This document shows, piece by piece, positions 26,245 to 34,434 of a DNA stretch of 64,000 nucleotides. Source of the stretch: Sphingomonas soli NBRC 100801 (GTDB taxonomy: Bacteria > Pseudomonadota > Alphaproteobacteria > Sphingomonadales > Sphingomonadaceae); assembly GCF_001591025.1 (NCBI RefSeq), contig NZ_BCTZ01000001.1, positions 124,001 through 188,000 of the forward strand, given 5' to 3'. The notes below the pieces were generated by a model. It was not told where the DNA came from. It saw only the letters and a list, made by a program, of their open reading frames with translations, and searched no databases. Made by a program: the position numbers and the translations under genes. How positions within the stretch are numbered: the stretch's first letter is position 1; every line of letters begins with the position of its first letter.

Positions 26245-26366
26245 ATCCTCTCCCGGAGGGGGGGCGCCGAAGGCGGAGGGGTAGTCGCCACAGGAGAGGA
26301 GCCATTGCCAGTGGGGAAACCCTCTCCACCAGCTGCGCTGGTCCCCCTCTCCCTCCGGGGGAGGAT
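26245..26366. repeat. 122-bp palindromic intergenic element
   Basis: Inverted arms 26245-26260 and 26351-26366 match at 15 of 16 bases, and an inner hairpin ACCAGC-TGC-GCTGGT lies near 26328-26342. Such GC-rich CTCCC/GGGAG elements are frequent between genes in sphingomonads. It fills the gap between two minus-strand genes and may form a transcript hairpin. Confidence 0.7.
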
Positions 26367-26374
26367 GTGCCGGA

Positions 26375-26722
26375 TCACGGCCGCTCTTCCATCCCCGCTT
26401 CCACGCGCTGGGGCTTTTTCGCGCGGTCCCACCAGGCGCGCTGAATGTAGAGTTCGATGCGCTCGCGGCTCCCCGTGCCGTAGCGGACGAGGAGCATCGG
26501 GTAATTGGCGTAATGCGCGGTTTGCCAGAAGGTGTCGGGATCGGTTTCGAACAGCAGTTCCTTTTCCGGCTGGGTGACCATCAGGCCGAAACTGCCCGGC
26601 TCACGGCCGGGGGACATCAGGCCCTTGCCGTTAATCTTGGGACAGGGTGAGCCCCACCAGCTTTCCATCGCCACGCCGGGGAGGGTGAGGGCAAAAGCGC
26701 AGGCATCGTCCCAATCACCCAT
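26375..26722 (-). CDS. MmcQ/YjbR-like protein
   Basis: The 115-residue protein has the MmcQ/YjbR fold pattern: an N-terminal helix with LPGV, SWWGSPCPKINGK, the core LMVTQPEKELLFETDPDTFWQT, and a final RIELYIQRAWWDRA segment. The family has a DNA-binding-like fold but no settled function. ATG 26722 is used because it gives the normal family length; it overlaps the rarA stop by eight bases, so the two are coupled. Longer upstream frames lie inside rarA. Confidence 0.85.
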   Translation of the reverse strand: MGDWDDACAFALTLPGVAMESWWGSPCPKINGKGLMSPGREPGSFGLMVTQPEKELLFETDPDTFWQTAHYANYPMLLVRYGTGSRERIELYIQRAWWDRAKKPQRVEAGMEERP

Positions 26723-28034
26723 CGCGCAATTTCTTCCGCATCTCGTCCCACCACGCCATGCGCTCGGCGATGCGCTTTTCCACGCCGCGATCGGTGGGCG
26801 TGTAGAAGGTCTGGGGGGCCATCTCGTCGGGCCAGTAATTGTCGCCGGAAAAGCCGTGTTCGGTGTCCGGATCATATTGGTAGCCCTTGCCGTAGCCGAT
26901 CTCCTTCATCAGCTTGGTGGGGGCGTTGAGGATGTTTTGCGGCGGCATCAGGCTGCCGGTTTCCTTCGCCGATTTCCACGCGGCCTTCTGCGCCTTGTAG
27001 GCGGAAACCGATTTGGGCGCGGTGGCGAGGTAGAGGCAGGCCTGCACGATCGCGAGCTCGCCTTCGGGGCTGCCGAGGAACTCATAGGTGTCCTTGGCGG
27101 CGATGCACTGGACCAGCGCATTGGGATCGGCGAGGCCGATATCCTCGACCGCCATGCGGACGAGGCGGCGGAGCACATAAAGCGGCTCCTCGCCAGCGGT
27201 GAGCATGCGGGCGAGATAATAGAGCGCCGCCTGGGGATCGCTGCCGCGCACCGATTTATGGAGCGCGGAGATGATGTTGTAATGCCCCTCGCGATCCTTG
27301 TCGTACACGGCGACGCGGCGCTGGAGGAAGCCGCCGAGCGATGCCGGATCGAGCGGCGCATCGAACTGCACCGAGAAGAGCGTCTCGGCCTGATTGAGCA
27401 GGAAACGCCCGTCGCCGTCCGCACTGGCGACAAAGGCGTCGCGCGCTTCGGGCGTGAGGGGGAGGGGCTTGCCCTCCAGTTCCTCGGCGCGATCGAGCAG
27501 CTTGCACAGCGCCTTGTGATCGAGCCGGTGAAGGATCAGCACCTGCGCGCGGCTGAGCAACGCGGCGTTGAGCTCAAAGCTGGGATTTTCGGTGGTCGCG
27601 CCGACGAGCGTGACGGTGCCGTCCTCGACGAAGGGGAGGAAGCCATCCTGCTGGGCGCGATTGAAGCGGTGGATTTCGTCCACGAACAATAGCGTCTTGC
27701 GGCCGGTGCGGGCGAATTCGCGCGCTTCGGCGAACACCTTCTTGAGATCGGCGACGCCCGAGAAGACCGCGCTGATCGAAACGAATCGCAGGCCCACCGC
27801 ATCGGCGAGCAGGCGCGAGATCGTGGTCTTGCCGGTGCCGGGCGGCCCCCAAAAGATGATCGAGCTGAGCTTGCCCGCCGCGACCATGCGGCCAATCGCG
27901 CCTTCGGGGCCGGTCAGATGCTCCTGTCCGACAACCTGATCGAGAGATTGCGGGCGCAGGCGATCGGCGAGGGGGCCGCCCAGTGCTTCCTCGACAAGCG
28001 GTTCCTGTTCCTGGGGTCCGAAAAGATCAGCCAT
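26715..28034 (-). CDS. rarA: Replication-associated recombination protein A (RarA/MgsA)
   Basis: This AAA+ clamp-loader-like ATPase of 439 residues acts at stalled replication forks with SSB and RecA. It has an N-terminal QEHLTG segment, Walker A FWGPPGTGKTTIS (residues 62-74), Walker B LLFVDEIHRFNRAQQD near residue 118, sensor 1 TLVGATTENPSFE and the C-terminal tetramerisation domain with IGYGKGYQYDPD. ATG 28034 is chosen because homologous sequence begins there (MADLFGP); upstream frame extensions are not conserved in character. It is the upstream gene of a pair with the MmcQ-like gene. Confidence 0.95.
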   Translation of the reverse strand: MADLFGPQEQEPLVEEALGGPLADRLRPQSLDQVVGQEHLTGPEGAIGRMVAAGKLSSIIFWGPPGTGKTTISRLLADAVGLRFVSISAVFSGVADLKKVFAEAREFARTGRKTLLFVDEIHRFNRAQQDGFLPFVEDGTVTLVGATTENPSFELNAALLSRAQVLILHRLDHKALCKLLDRAEELEGKPLPLTPEARDAFVASADGDGRFLLNQAETLFSVQFDAPLDPASLGGFLQRRVAVYDKDREGHYNIISALHKSVRGSDPQAALYYLARMLTAGEEPLYVLRRLVRMAVEDIGLADPNALVQCIAAKDTYEFLGSPEGELAIVQACLYLATAPKSVSAYKAQKAAWKSAKETGSLMPPQNILNAPTKLMKEIGYGKGYQYDPDTEHGFSGDNYWPDEMAPQTFYTPTDRGVEKRIAERMAWWDEMRKKLRDG

Positions 28035-28253
28035 GTGGTGGCCAAGATAGGCGCTCGCCGCGCGTTCGTCATCCCGCGAAGGGGGCTTCAACGGTTGCGA
28101 CGCTCTTTGCGCGGCTGGCGCATCTCGCAAAGCATCAGGTGTGCACCGCTGGCGTGGCCCCGATCGTCGATAAGGCGGCACAGAAGATCGAATGGCTCTG
28201 AAACGGAGACGGGCGGCGGTGCGTTGCGGCTGCCTGATACGGAAGGAACGACA

Positions 28254-28571
28254 ATGAGGACGGTGACCGCAAGCACGTTGGTGCCCACCGGAAGCGCGAG
28301 CCGGTATCTCCAGCAATTGTGCAAACATTGGAGCCATAATCTGCAGGTCGACTTCAACGCGGACCACGGCACCGTCGTCTTCCCCCGGGATGCGCGCGGG
28401 GCCGATTGGCCGGGCGATGCCGTGGTGACGTTCAATGTCGCCGGGGCGGGGCTGGAGGTGCGGATCGACGCGTCGAGCGAAGGGCAGTTGGAGGGATTGA
28501 AGGGCGCGGTAGCCCGCCATCTCGATCGCTTTGCCTTTCGCGAGGCGCCCCTGAAGTTCGACTGGGCTTGA
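28254..28571 (+). CDS. DUF2218 family protein
   Basis: The 105-residue protein matches DUF2218, small proteins with a GSASRYLQQLCKHWSHN helix and an FPRD-type strand, in several bacteria found near metal-transport genes. Its function is unknown. ATG 28254 follows GGAAGGA. It converges with chrA, whose stop lies four bases away, with no terminator between. Confidence 0.85.
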   Translation: MRTVTASTLVPTGSASRYLQQLCKHWSHNLQVDFNADHGTVVFPRDARGADWPGDAVVTFNVAGAGLEVRIDASSEGQLEGLKGAVARHLDRFAFREAPLKFDWA

Positions 28572-28575
28572 ATCG

Positions 28576-29760
28576 TTAGCCGAAGGCAAGCCAGCCCGCG
28601 ACCCCACCGGACAGGACAAGTGCCGGGGCGGCGTACTGGTTCTTCCAGCCAAGCGCGATCGCGAGCGCTACGGCGAAGAGCAGGGTCGCCAGGAACATCT
28701 GCTCGGTGCGCGCGGCCAGCGCGACGCCGAGATCGATGCACGTGGCCGCGATGATCCCCACCACTACCGCCGCGACACCGTCGAGGAGGCGGTGCAGCGA
28801 AGGATTGTCGATGACCCATTCGAGGCGCTCGAAGAAGAGCAGCGAGAATGCGAAGGCGGGGAGGAACATGCCCGTGGTGACGGCAAGCGCGCCGGGCAGA
28901 CCGCCCGCCAGATAGCCCGCGAAGGTTCCGAAGATCACCAGCGGCGTTGGCAGCATTCCTGCGAGCGCGACGCCGTCGAGGAACGCGCCGTCCGAAAGCC
29001 AGCCTCGCCCGACGGTATCCGCGCGGACATAGGGTATCGCGGTATAGGCTCCGCCAAAGGTCAGCAGCCCGCCCTTGAGCCCCGCGAGGAACAGGAGGAT
29101 CAACTGGACATCCCCGGCCGGCTGGGCTGCGATGTGGGCGGGCGTTCCGCTTTGCGCGAGATATCCGATCGCGGCGCAAGCGCCGACCGCAGCCGCTGCG
29201 ATCACCGGGCGTGCCAACAGGGCGTAAGCCGCGCCGCCCGCCGCGAGCAGCACCCAGAAGGGTATCCCGGCAAGCGTCCCCGCAGCACCGGCCAGCGCGA
29301 GCACGATCAGGAAGATGTTGGGAAGCGCGTGGCGCGCGATGCGCCGGACCGCGCCCACGATGATCGCGATCACGAAGATCTGGATGCCGAGCAATATGCC
29401 GTCAAACCCGCTCTGCCCGGCAATGAAGCGCGTATAGGCGGCCGCGCAGGCGAGCATCAGCGCGAGGCCGGGGAGCATGAAGCCCAGTCCCGCGAGAAGG
29501 CCGCCGATCCGCCCCCGCGCGATCATCCCGAAATGCACGCATAATTCGTGCGCTTCGGGGCCGGGCAGGATCTGCATCACCGCGAGCAGCCGGTTGAACC
29601 GTGCGGGCGTCACCCATTTTTCTTCGTCAACCAGCGCCTGACGGATCATCGCGATCTGCGCGACAGGTCCACCGAAGGCCAGGCAGCCGAAGCGCAGGAA
29701 TTTGAGGAACAGCGTCCACAGGCTCAGCACTGGAGGTCCGTTGGGACTTTCGGTTTCCAT
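28576..29760 (-). CDS. chrA: Chromate transporter, two-domain ChrA
   Basis: This long-chain CHR protein (394 residues) has two homologous membrane halves. The first carries FGGPVAQIAMIRQ and LPGPEAHELCVHFG, and the second FGGAYTAIPYVR and PTPLVIFGTFAGYLAGG. Bidomain ChrA proteins export chromate by proton exchange; others of the family may move related anions. It has about twelve membrane helices. It faces the DUF2218 gene and has its own upstream gap of about 100 bases. Confidence 0.93.
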   Translation of the reverse strand: METESPNGPPVLSLWTLFLKFLRFGCLAFGGPVAQIAMIRQALVDEEKWVTPARFNRLLAVMQILPGPEAHELCVHFGMIARGRIGGLLAGLGFMLPGLALMLACAAAYTRFIAGQSGFDGILLGIQIFVIAIIVGAVRRIARHALPNIFLIVLALAGAAGTLAGIPFWVLLAAGGAAYALLARPVIAAAAVGACAAIGYLAQSGTPAHIAAQPAGDVQLILLFLAGLKGGLLTFGGAYTAIPYVRADTVGRGWLSDGAFLDGVALAGMLPTPLVIFGTFAGYLAGGLPGALAVTTGMFLPAFAFSLLFFERLEWVIDNPSLHRLLDGVAAVVVGIIAATCIDLGVALAARTEQMFLATLLFAVALAIALGWKNQYAAPALVLSGGVAGWLAFG

Positions 29761-29862
29761 CGGCCGACTCCCTCCTCGCGTCGGGGAATATTGCCAGCTT
29801 GTTTCGGCTGAAACTGGAAAAGCTATGTGCTGGTAGCCGGGCTTTTCCGAGGCTGAGGGTGC

Positions 29863-31014
29863 TTATTCGCCCCGGCGCGCCATCACTTCGAGATAAGTAT
29901 CGAGCACGGACTGGTTGATCGTGTCCCACACATAGGCCTTGGCCTTTTCATGGCCCGCATTGGATTGGGCGCGGTGGAGATCGCGATCATTGGCCAATCG
30001 GGCGATGGCCCCCGCATAGGCATCCACATCGCGCGCGCCGACCAGGAAGCCGGTGACGCCATCGTCGATCAGGTCCATCGCGCCGGTTGCATTGGCGGCG
30101 ACCACGGGCACGCCGGCGGCCATGGATTCGAGCGTAACGTTGCCGAAGGTCTCAGTGACCGATGGATTGAACAGAACATCCATCGATGCGACGGCGCGGC
30201 CCAGATCGTCACCGCGCTGGAAACCGGCGAACACCGCCTTGGGTACGCGTTCGGCGAACCAATCGCGCGCGGGGCCGTCGCCGATCACGAGAACCCGGTG
30301 CTTCACCCCGTCCGCCTCCAGCTTGCGGCAAACATCGGCAAAGATATCGAGGCCCTTCTCAAGGACGAGGCGTCCGAGAAAGCCCACCGCGAATTCATCA
30401 TCGGCGATGCCTAGTGAGCGTCGCCATTCGTTGCTGCGGCGATCGGGATTGAAGCGATCATGGTTCACGCCGCGCGCCCAGATGCGGATCGGCGTCTTCA
30501 CGCCCCATTCGCGCAGGATATTTGCGGTGGAGTTGCCGGGTGTCACCACCTGCTCGACGCGATTGTAGAAGCGGGTGAGGAGCTTGATCAGCAGCGGGAC
30601 CGTGAAGCCCAGATTGTAATAGGCCGGATAGGTCTCGAACCGGGTGTGGAGCGAGGCGACGCTGGCGATGCCGCGATCGCGCGCCCAGCTGACCGCGCGG
30701 TGCCCGAGCACTTCCGGTGCGGATACGTGGACGATATTGGGCTTGTACGCCTCCAGATCCGCTCGCGTTTCCGGCGGCAGGCGCCATGCAAAGCGATATT
30801 CGCCGCGCCCGCCCGGGATCGATGCCGAGGGCACGCTGACCAGATCGCCCGCCGGTTCGAAAGCGGGCGTATCGGTGGTGGGCGAGTAGATGCGAACCGT
30901 GACGCCTTGTCGCAGCAGGAACTCGACGAGCATGTTCAGCGCCTGGTTCGCGCCGTCACGGACATAATTATAGTTGCCGCTGAAAAGCGCGACGCGGAGG
31001 TCCGTGGGCTTCAT
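29863..31014 (-). CDS. Glycosyltransferase family 4, GDP-mannose mannosyltransferase-like
   Basis: This GT-B protein of 383 residues has an N-terminal Rossmann domain (VALFSGNYNYVRDGANQALN) and a C-terminal donor domain with FLGRLVLEKGLDIFADVC near residue 210 and PSVTETFGNVTLESMAAGVPVVA near residue 295, the E-x7-E signature. The closest character is PimB/MgtA/SqdX-type transferases that add mannose or a related sugar to glycerolipids at the inner leaflet. ATG 31014 is used because the frame upstream has no conserved residues and overlaps the divergent radA promoter. The acceptor is unknown. Confidence 0.88.
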   Translation of the reverse strand: MKPTDLRVALFSGNYNYVRDGANQALNMLVEFLLRQGVTVRIYSPTTDTPAFEPAGDLVSVPSASIPGGRGEYRFAWRLPPETRADLEAYKPNIVHVSAPEVLGHRAVSWARDRGIASVASLHTRFETYPAYYNLGFTVPLLIKLLTRFYNRVEQVVTPGNSTANILREWGVKTPIRIWARGVNHDRFNPDRRSNEWRRSLGIADDEFAVGFLGRLVLEKGLDIFADVCRKLEADGVKHRVLVIGDGPARDWFAERVPKAVFAGFQRGDDLGRAVASMDVLFNPSVTETFGNVTLESMAAGVPVVAANATGAMDLIDDGVTGFLVGARDVDAYAGAIARLANDRDLHRAQSNAGHEKAKAYVWDTINQSVLDTYLEVMARRGE

Positions 31015-31098
31015 GGACAGCGGCGATACCGCGAGGGCCGGGGCGCGTCCACACAAGTAGCACTTGTTCCCGGCTTGTTCCTGTATTAGCGCTGGGGA

Positions 31099-32466
31099 AT
31101 GGCGAAACCCCGCAAGCGATATGTGTGTCAGGCGTGTGGCTCGGTAACCGCGCAATGGGCCGGGCAATGCGGCGATTGCGGCGATTGGAACACGCTGGTG
31201 GAGGAAGCAGGCGCAAACGTCACGCCGTTCCAGGCGAAGCATAACCTCCAATCCGGCGGGCGGGCGATCCAGCTTACCGGGCTGAACACCGATATCGCGC
31301 TGCCGGAGCGGATGGCGACCGGCATCGCCGAGCTGGATCGCGCGCTGGGCGGCGGTTTCGTGGAGGGATCGGCCACGCTGATCGGCGGCGATCCCGGAAT
31401 CGGCAAATCAACCCTGCTGCTCCAGGCCGCGGCAAAGGTCGCGAACCGGGGCCTCAGGGTCGTCTATGTCTCGGGCGAAGAGGCGGGCGATCAGGTGCGG
31501 CTGCGTGCGCGCCGGCTTGGGCTGGGGCAGGCACCCGTCATGTTCGCGGCGGCGACTTCGGTGCGCGATATCCTGACCACGATGGGCGAAGGCGCTGCGC
31601 CCGCATTGCTCGTGATCGATTCGATCCAGACCATGCACAGCGACCTGATCGAAGGCGCGCCGGGCACGGTGAGCCAGGTGCGGGCGTCTGCGGGCGAGCT
31701 GATCCGCTTCGCCAAGGAGCGCGGCACCGCGGTGGTGCTCGTCGGGCATGTCACCAAGGACGGGAATATCGCGGGCCCGCGCGTGCTCGAGCACATGGTC
31801 GATACCGTGCTGGCGTTCGAAGGCGAGCGCAGCCATCAGTATCGCATCCTGCGCGCAGTGAAGAACCGCTTTGGCGGCACCGATGAGATCGGCGTGTTTG
31901 CGATGGAGAGCGAGGGGCTGAGCGAAGTCGCAAACCCTTCGTCGCTTTTCCTCACCCAGCGCGACGAAAGCGTGACGGGTACGGTTGTGTTTCCCGCACT
32001 CGAAGGCACGCGCCCGGTGCTGGTGGAGGTGCAGGCGCTGGTCGTGCGGCTGGCGAGTGGCGCGACGCCGCGGCGCGCGGTGGTCGGCTGGGATTCGTCG
32101 CGGCTTTCGATGATCCTCGCGGTGCTCGAAGCGCGGTGCGGGCTCAGCTTCTCCACCTGCGAAGTCTATCTGAACATCGCGGGCGGGTATCGGGTGCAGG
32201 ATCCTGCGGCCGATCTTGCGGTGGCGGCGGCGCTGGTATCGGCACTGTCGGAGCGGCCGCTGGCCGCAGACGCGGTGGCATTCGGCGAGATCGCCTTGTC
32301 GGGCGAAGTGCGGCCAGTGGCGCATGGCGCGCTCCGCTGTCGCGAGGCGGGCAAGCTGGGCTTCGCCAAGGCGCTCGCCCCTGCAGCACAGGCGGACAAG
32401 GGCGGGCTGGCGCTGACGGGGTTCAAGAATCTCGGGGCGTTCGTGGATCATTTGTTGGGCCGGTAG
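31099..32466 (+). CDS. radA: DNA repair protein RadA
   Basis: This 455-residue RecA-related helicase aids recombination intermediates. A zinc finger (Cys10, Cys13, Cys24, Cys27) is followed by a RecA core with Walker A IGGDPGIGKSTLLLQAA near residue 95, the RadA-specific KNRFGGTDEIGVF near residue 255, and a C-terminal Lon-like domain. It is complete and of normal length. It is divergent from the glycosyltransferase gene. Confidence 0.96.
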   Translation: MAKPRKRYVCQACGSVTAQWAGQCGDCGDWNTLVEEAGANVTPFQAKHNLQSGGRAIQLTGLNTDIALPERMATGIAELDRALGGGFVEGSATLIGGDPGIGKSTLLLQAAAKVANRGLRVVYVSGEEAGDQVRLRARRLGLGQAPVMFAAATSVRDILTTMGEGAAPALLVIDSIQTMHSDLIEGAPGTVSQVRASAGELIRFAKERGTAVVLVGHVTKDGNIAGPRVLEHMVDTVLAFEGERSHQYRILRAVKNRFGGTDEIGVFAMESEGLSEVANPSSLFLTQRDESVTGTVVFPALEGTRPVLVEVQALVVRLASGATPRRAVVGWDSSRLSMILAVLEARCGLSFSTCEVYLNIAGGYRVQDPAADLAVAAALVSALSERPLAADAVAFGEIALSGEVRPVAHGALRCREAGKLGFAKALAPAAQADKGGLALTGFKNLGAFVDHLLGR

Positions 32467-32575
32467 TGCGTGCCGGACCTGTTCGTGGGGGAACGGTGCC
32501 GCGCGGGCTTCTCGACCGCAGAATTGTCACGAGCGGACTGTCGGCTAGCGACTCCCTTCCTGACCTTGAATCTCT

Positions 32576-32682
32576 GTCACCCCGGACTTGTTCCGGGGTC
32601 CACGAAGCCGCGAATTTTTTAGGCTGGAACCTCTTGTCCATCGAGTGCCGCCCTGTGGATCCCGGAACAAGTCCGGGATGAC
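32576..32682. repeat. 107-bp palindromic element, family A copy 1
   Basis: Arms 32576-32601 and 32657-32682 match at 24 of 26 bases (ends GTCACCCCGGA and TCCGGGATGAC). The arms could fold into a long hairpin around a 55-base centre. The element lies in the gap 32467-32789 between radA and the lipocalin gene; nothing else is recognised in that gap. A related copy is at 44267-44386. Confidence 0.82.
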
Positions 32683-32789
32683 GGGTGTGAACGTGGGGAA
32701 TGTCGCCGGTCGCCGCTCGGCGGCCCCCGGCGTAAGGCGGGGTGGCAGGGAGCATTGCAGTTCCTCGCCCGCCAACGCAAAGTGCCCAC

Positions 32790-33347
32790 ATGAAGCAATC
32801 GACCGTTTTGAAAATTCTTGGCGGCGTCACCGTCGCAGCCATTGGTGGCGCGTTTGCTTATTCGCGGGCCACGCGCCCTCCGATGATCAATGCCAAAGTG
32901 CCTGAGCCAGCCAAGCCGGTGGAGATCGAGCGCTATCTGGGGAAATGGTATGAACTGGCGCGGCACGAAAACCGGTTCGAGAAGGGGCTGGACGCGGTGA
33001 CCGCCGAATATGCAACGGGGCCGGGCGGCAAGATCCAGATCACCAATGGCGGCTCGCAGGGCGGGCCGAAAGGCGAGCGCAGCTTTGTTGAGGGCAAGGC
33101 GATCATCGTCGACGACGAGACCAACGCCAAGCTCAAGGTCTCGTTCTTCGGACCCTTTTACACCGGCGATTACTGGGTGCTCGACCATGCCGATGATTAT
33201 AGCTGGTCGATCGTCGGTGAGCCGGGCGGGCGCTATCTGTGGGTCCTCGCGCGTGAGGCGCATCCTGCCAATGCCGAAGCGATCATGAAACGGGTGGAGG
33301 AACTCGGCTATGATCGCTGGGCGCTAAGGGTGACGCGGCACGCCTGA
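32790..33347 (+). CDS. Lipocalin family protein (Blc-like)
   Basis: The 185-residue protein has the lipocalin signature YLGKWYELAR near residue 50 and the bacterial Blc-type motif YTGDYWVLDHADDYSWSIVG, ending in ALRVTRHA. Blc proteins bind fatty acids or lysophospholipids. Unlike E. coli Blc there is no lipobox cysteine; a hydrophobic N-terminal helix (about residues 8-24) suggests a membrane anchor or signal peptide. ATG 32790 is preferred over a GTG-type extension from 32742 because the hydrophobic segment then sits at the N terminus. Confidence 0.92.
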   Translation: MKQSTVLKILGGVTVAAIGGAFAYSRATRPPMINAKVPEPAKPVEIERYLGKWYELARHENRFEKGLDAVTAEYATGPGGKIQITNGGSQGGPKGERSFVEGKAIIVDDETNAKLKVSFFGPFYTGDYWVLDHADDYSWSIVGEPGGRYLWVLAREAHPANAEAIMKRVEELGYDRWALRVTRHA

Positions 33348-33380
33348 CGCGGTATCACCGCGTCGGGAGGGCCCTTTGTC

Positions 33381-33947
33381 ATGACGCTTACCGGAATGGA
33401 CATCATCGTGCTGCTCGCGATCGGCGGGGCGGGGGTGCTCGGCTTCCTGCGCGGCTTTGTCACCGAAGTGTTGGCGTTGCTCGCATGGGTGCTGGTGGTG
33501 CTGGCGATCAAGCTGTTCCATGCGCCACTGGCGGAGATGCTCGCAGACTTGGTGGGCACGGTTCAGGGCGCATCAGTGCTGGCCTTCGCGATCCTGGCGG
33601 GCGCGACCTATTTCGGCGGACGGCTGATCGCCAATTCGGTGGGATCGCGAACGCGGGACAGCTTCCTTGGACCGATCGACCGCGCGCTTGGGCTCGGCTT
33701 CGGCGCGCTAAAGGGGCTAATTCTGGTCAGCATGGCGTTCCTGCTGCTGGCGTTGATCTTCGATACGATGCGGGGCGGCCCGGCCAAACGGCCCGAATGG
33801 ATCACGACCTCCATGACCTATCCGCTGCTCAACGCGACCAGCGCGGGCATCGCCGATGTGGTCGATCGTCGCCGCAAGGGACTTCCGGTGTTCGGCGAGG
33901 AAGAGGGCAACAAGGTGGGCAACGCCGCGGCGGGCAACTCCAACTAA
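33381..33947 (+). CDS. cvpA: CvpA family membrane protein
   Basis: The 188-residue protein has four hydrophobic helices within residues 1-125 and the CvpA pattern (GFLRGFVTEVLALLAW near residue 18; RALGLGFGALKGLILV near residue 98). CvpA is needed for colicin V production in E. coli, and its general role in the envelope is not settled. A polar tail of about 50 residues follows. It is the first of several closely spaced plus-strand genes. Confidence 0.88.
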   Translation: MTLTGMDIIVLLAIGGAGVLGFLRGFVTEVLALLAWVLVVLAIKLFHAPLAEMLADLVGTVQGASVLAFAILAGATYFGGRLIANSVGSRTRDSFLGPIDRALGLGFGALKGLILVSMAFLLLALIFDTMRGGPAKRPEWITTSMTYPLLNATSAGIADVVDRRRKGLPVFGEEEGNKVGNAAAGNSN

Positions 33948-34014
33948 GGTGTGGCCGTCTCGGTGGGGATTAGGGGATGCGCTTTCGCCGCTGATTCCCT
34001 AGATCGGAGGGGCA

Positions 34015-34434
34015 ATGAACGCGCCGCTCTATAATGTGGAAATCCTGCGGCTGGCCGCGAGCCTGCCGTTTCAGGAGCGGCTGGCCGAGCCGATGGGCAC
34101 GTCCGAGAAGCGCTCTGCGGTGTGTGGCAGCCGGGTGACGATCGATGTGAATTTGGCGGATGGACGGGTTAGCCAGCTAGGGCTGCTCGTTCGCGCCTGT
34201 GCGCTGGGCCAGGCCTCGGCGGGGATTCTGGCGGCGAATATCATCGGCCGCACGCCCGGTGAGATCGCGCAAGCCCGGGATGCGCTGACGGCGTGGCTGG
34301 CGGGTGAAGCGCCTGCGCCGGAATGGCCCGGGCTCGAAGTCTTTGCGCCCGCGCTGCCGCATCGGGGCCGTCATCCTTCGATCCGACTGGCGTTCGAGGC
34401 TGCTGCGGACGCCGCTGCACAGGCGGCGCGCTGA
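34015..34434 (+). CDS. NifU-like iron-sulfur scaffold protein, two-cysteine variant
   Basis: The 139-residue protein has the NifU-N/IscU-like fold with Cys37 (AVCGSR) and Cys62 (RACALGQASAG). The third conserved cysteine of IscU is replaced in the segment ALPHRGRHPSIRLAF near residue 118, as in a recognised alphaproteobacterial subfamily. A complete IscU-type scaffold needs three cysteines, so cluster building may differ. ATG 34015 follows GGAGGGG. Its stop shares a base with the kef start (TGATG), so the two are translationally coupled. Confidence 0.85.
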   Translation: MNAPLYNVEILRLAASLPFQERLAEPMGTSEKRSAVCGSRVTIDVNLADGRVSQLGLLVRACALGQASAGILAANIIGRTPGEIAQARDALTAWLAGEAPAPEWPGLEVFAPALPHRGRHPSIRLAFEAAADAAAQAAR

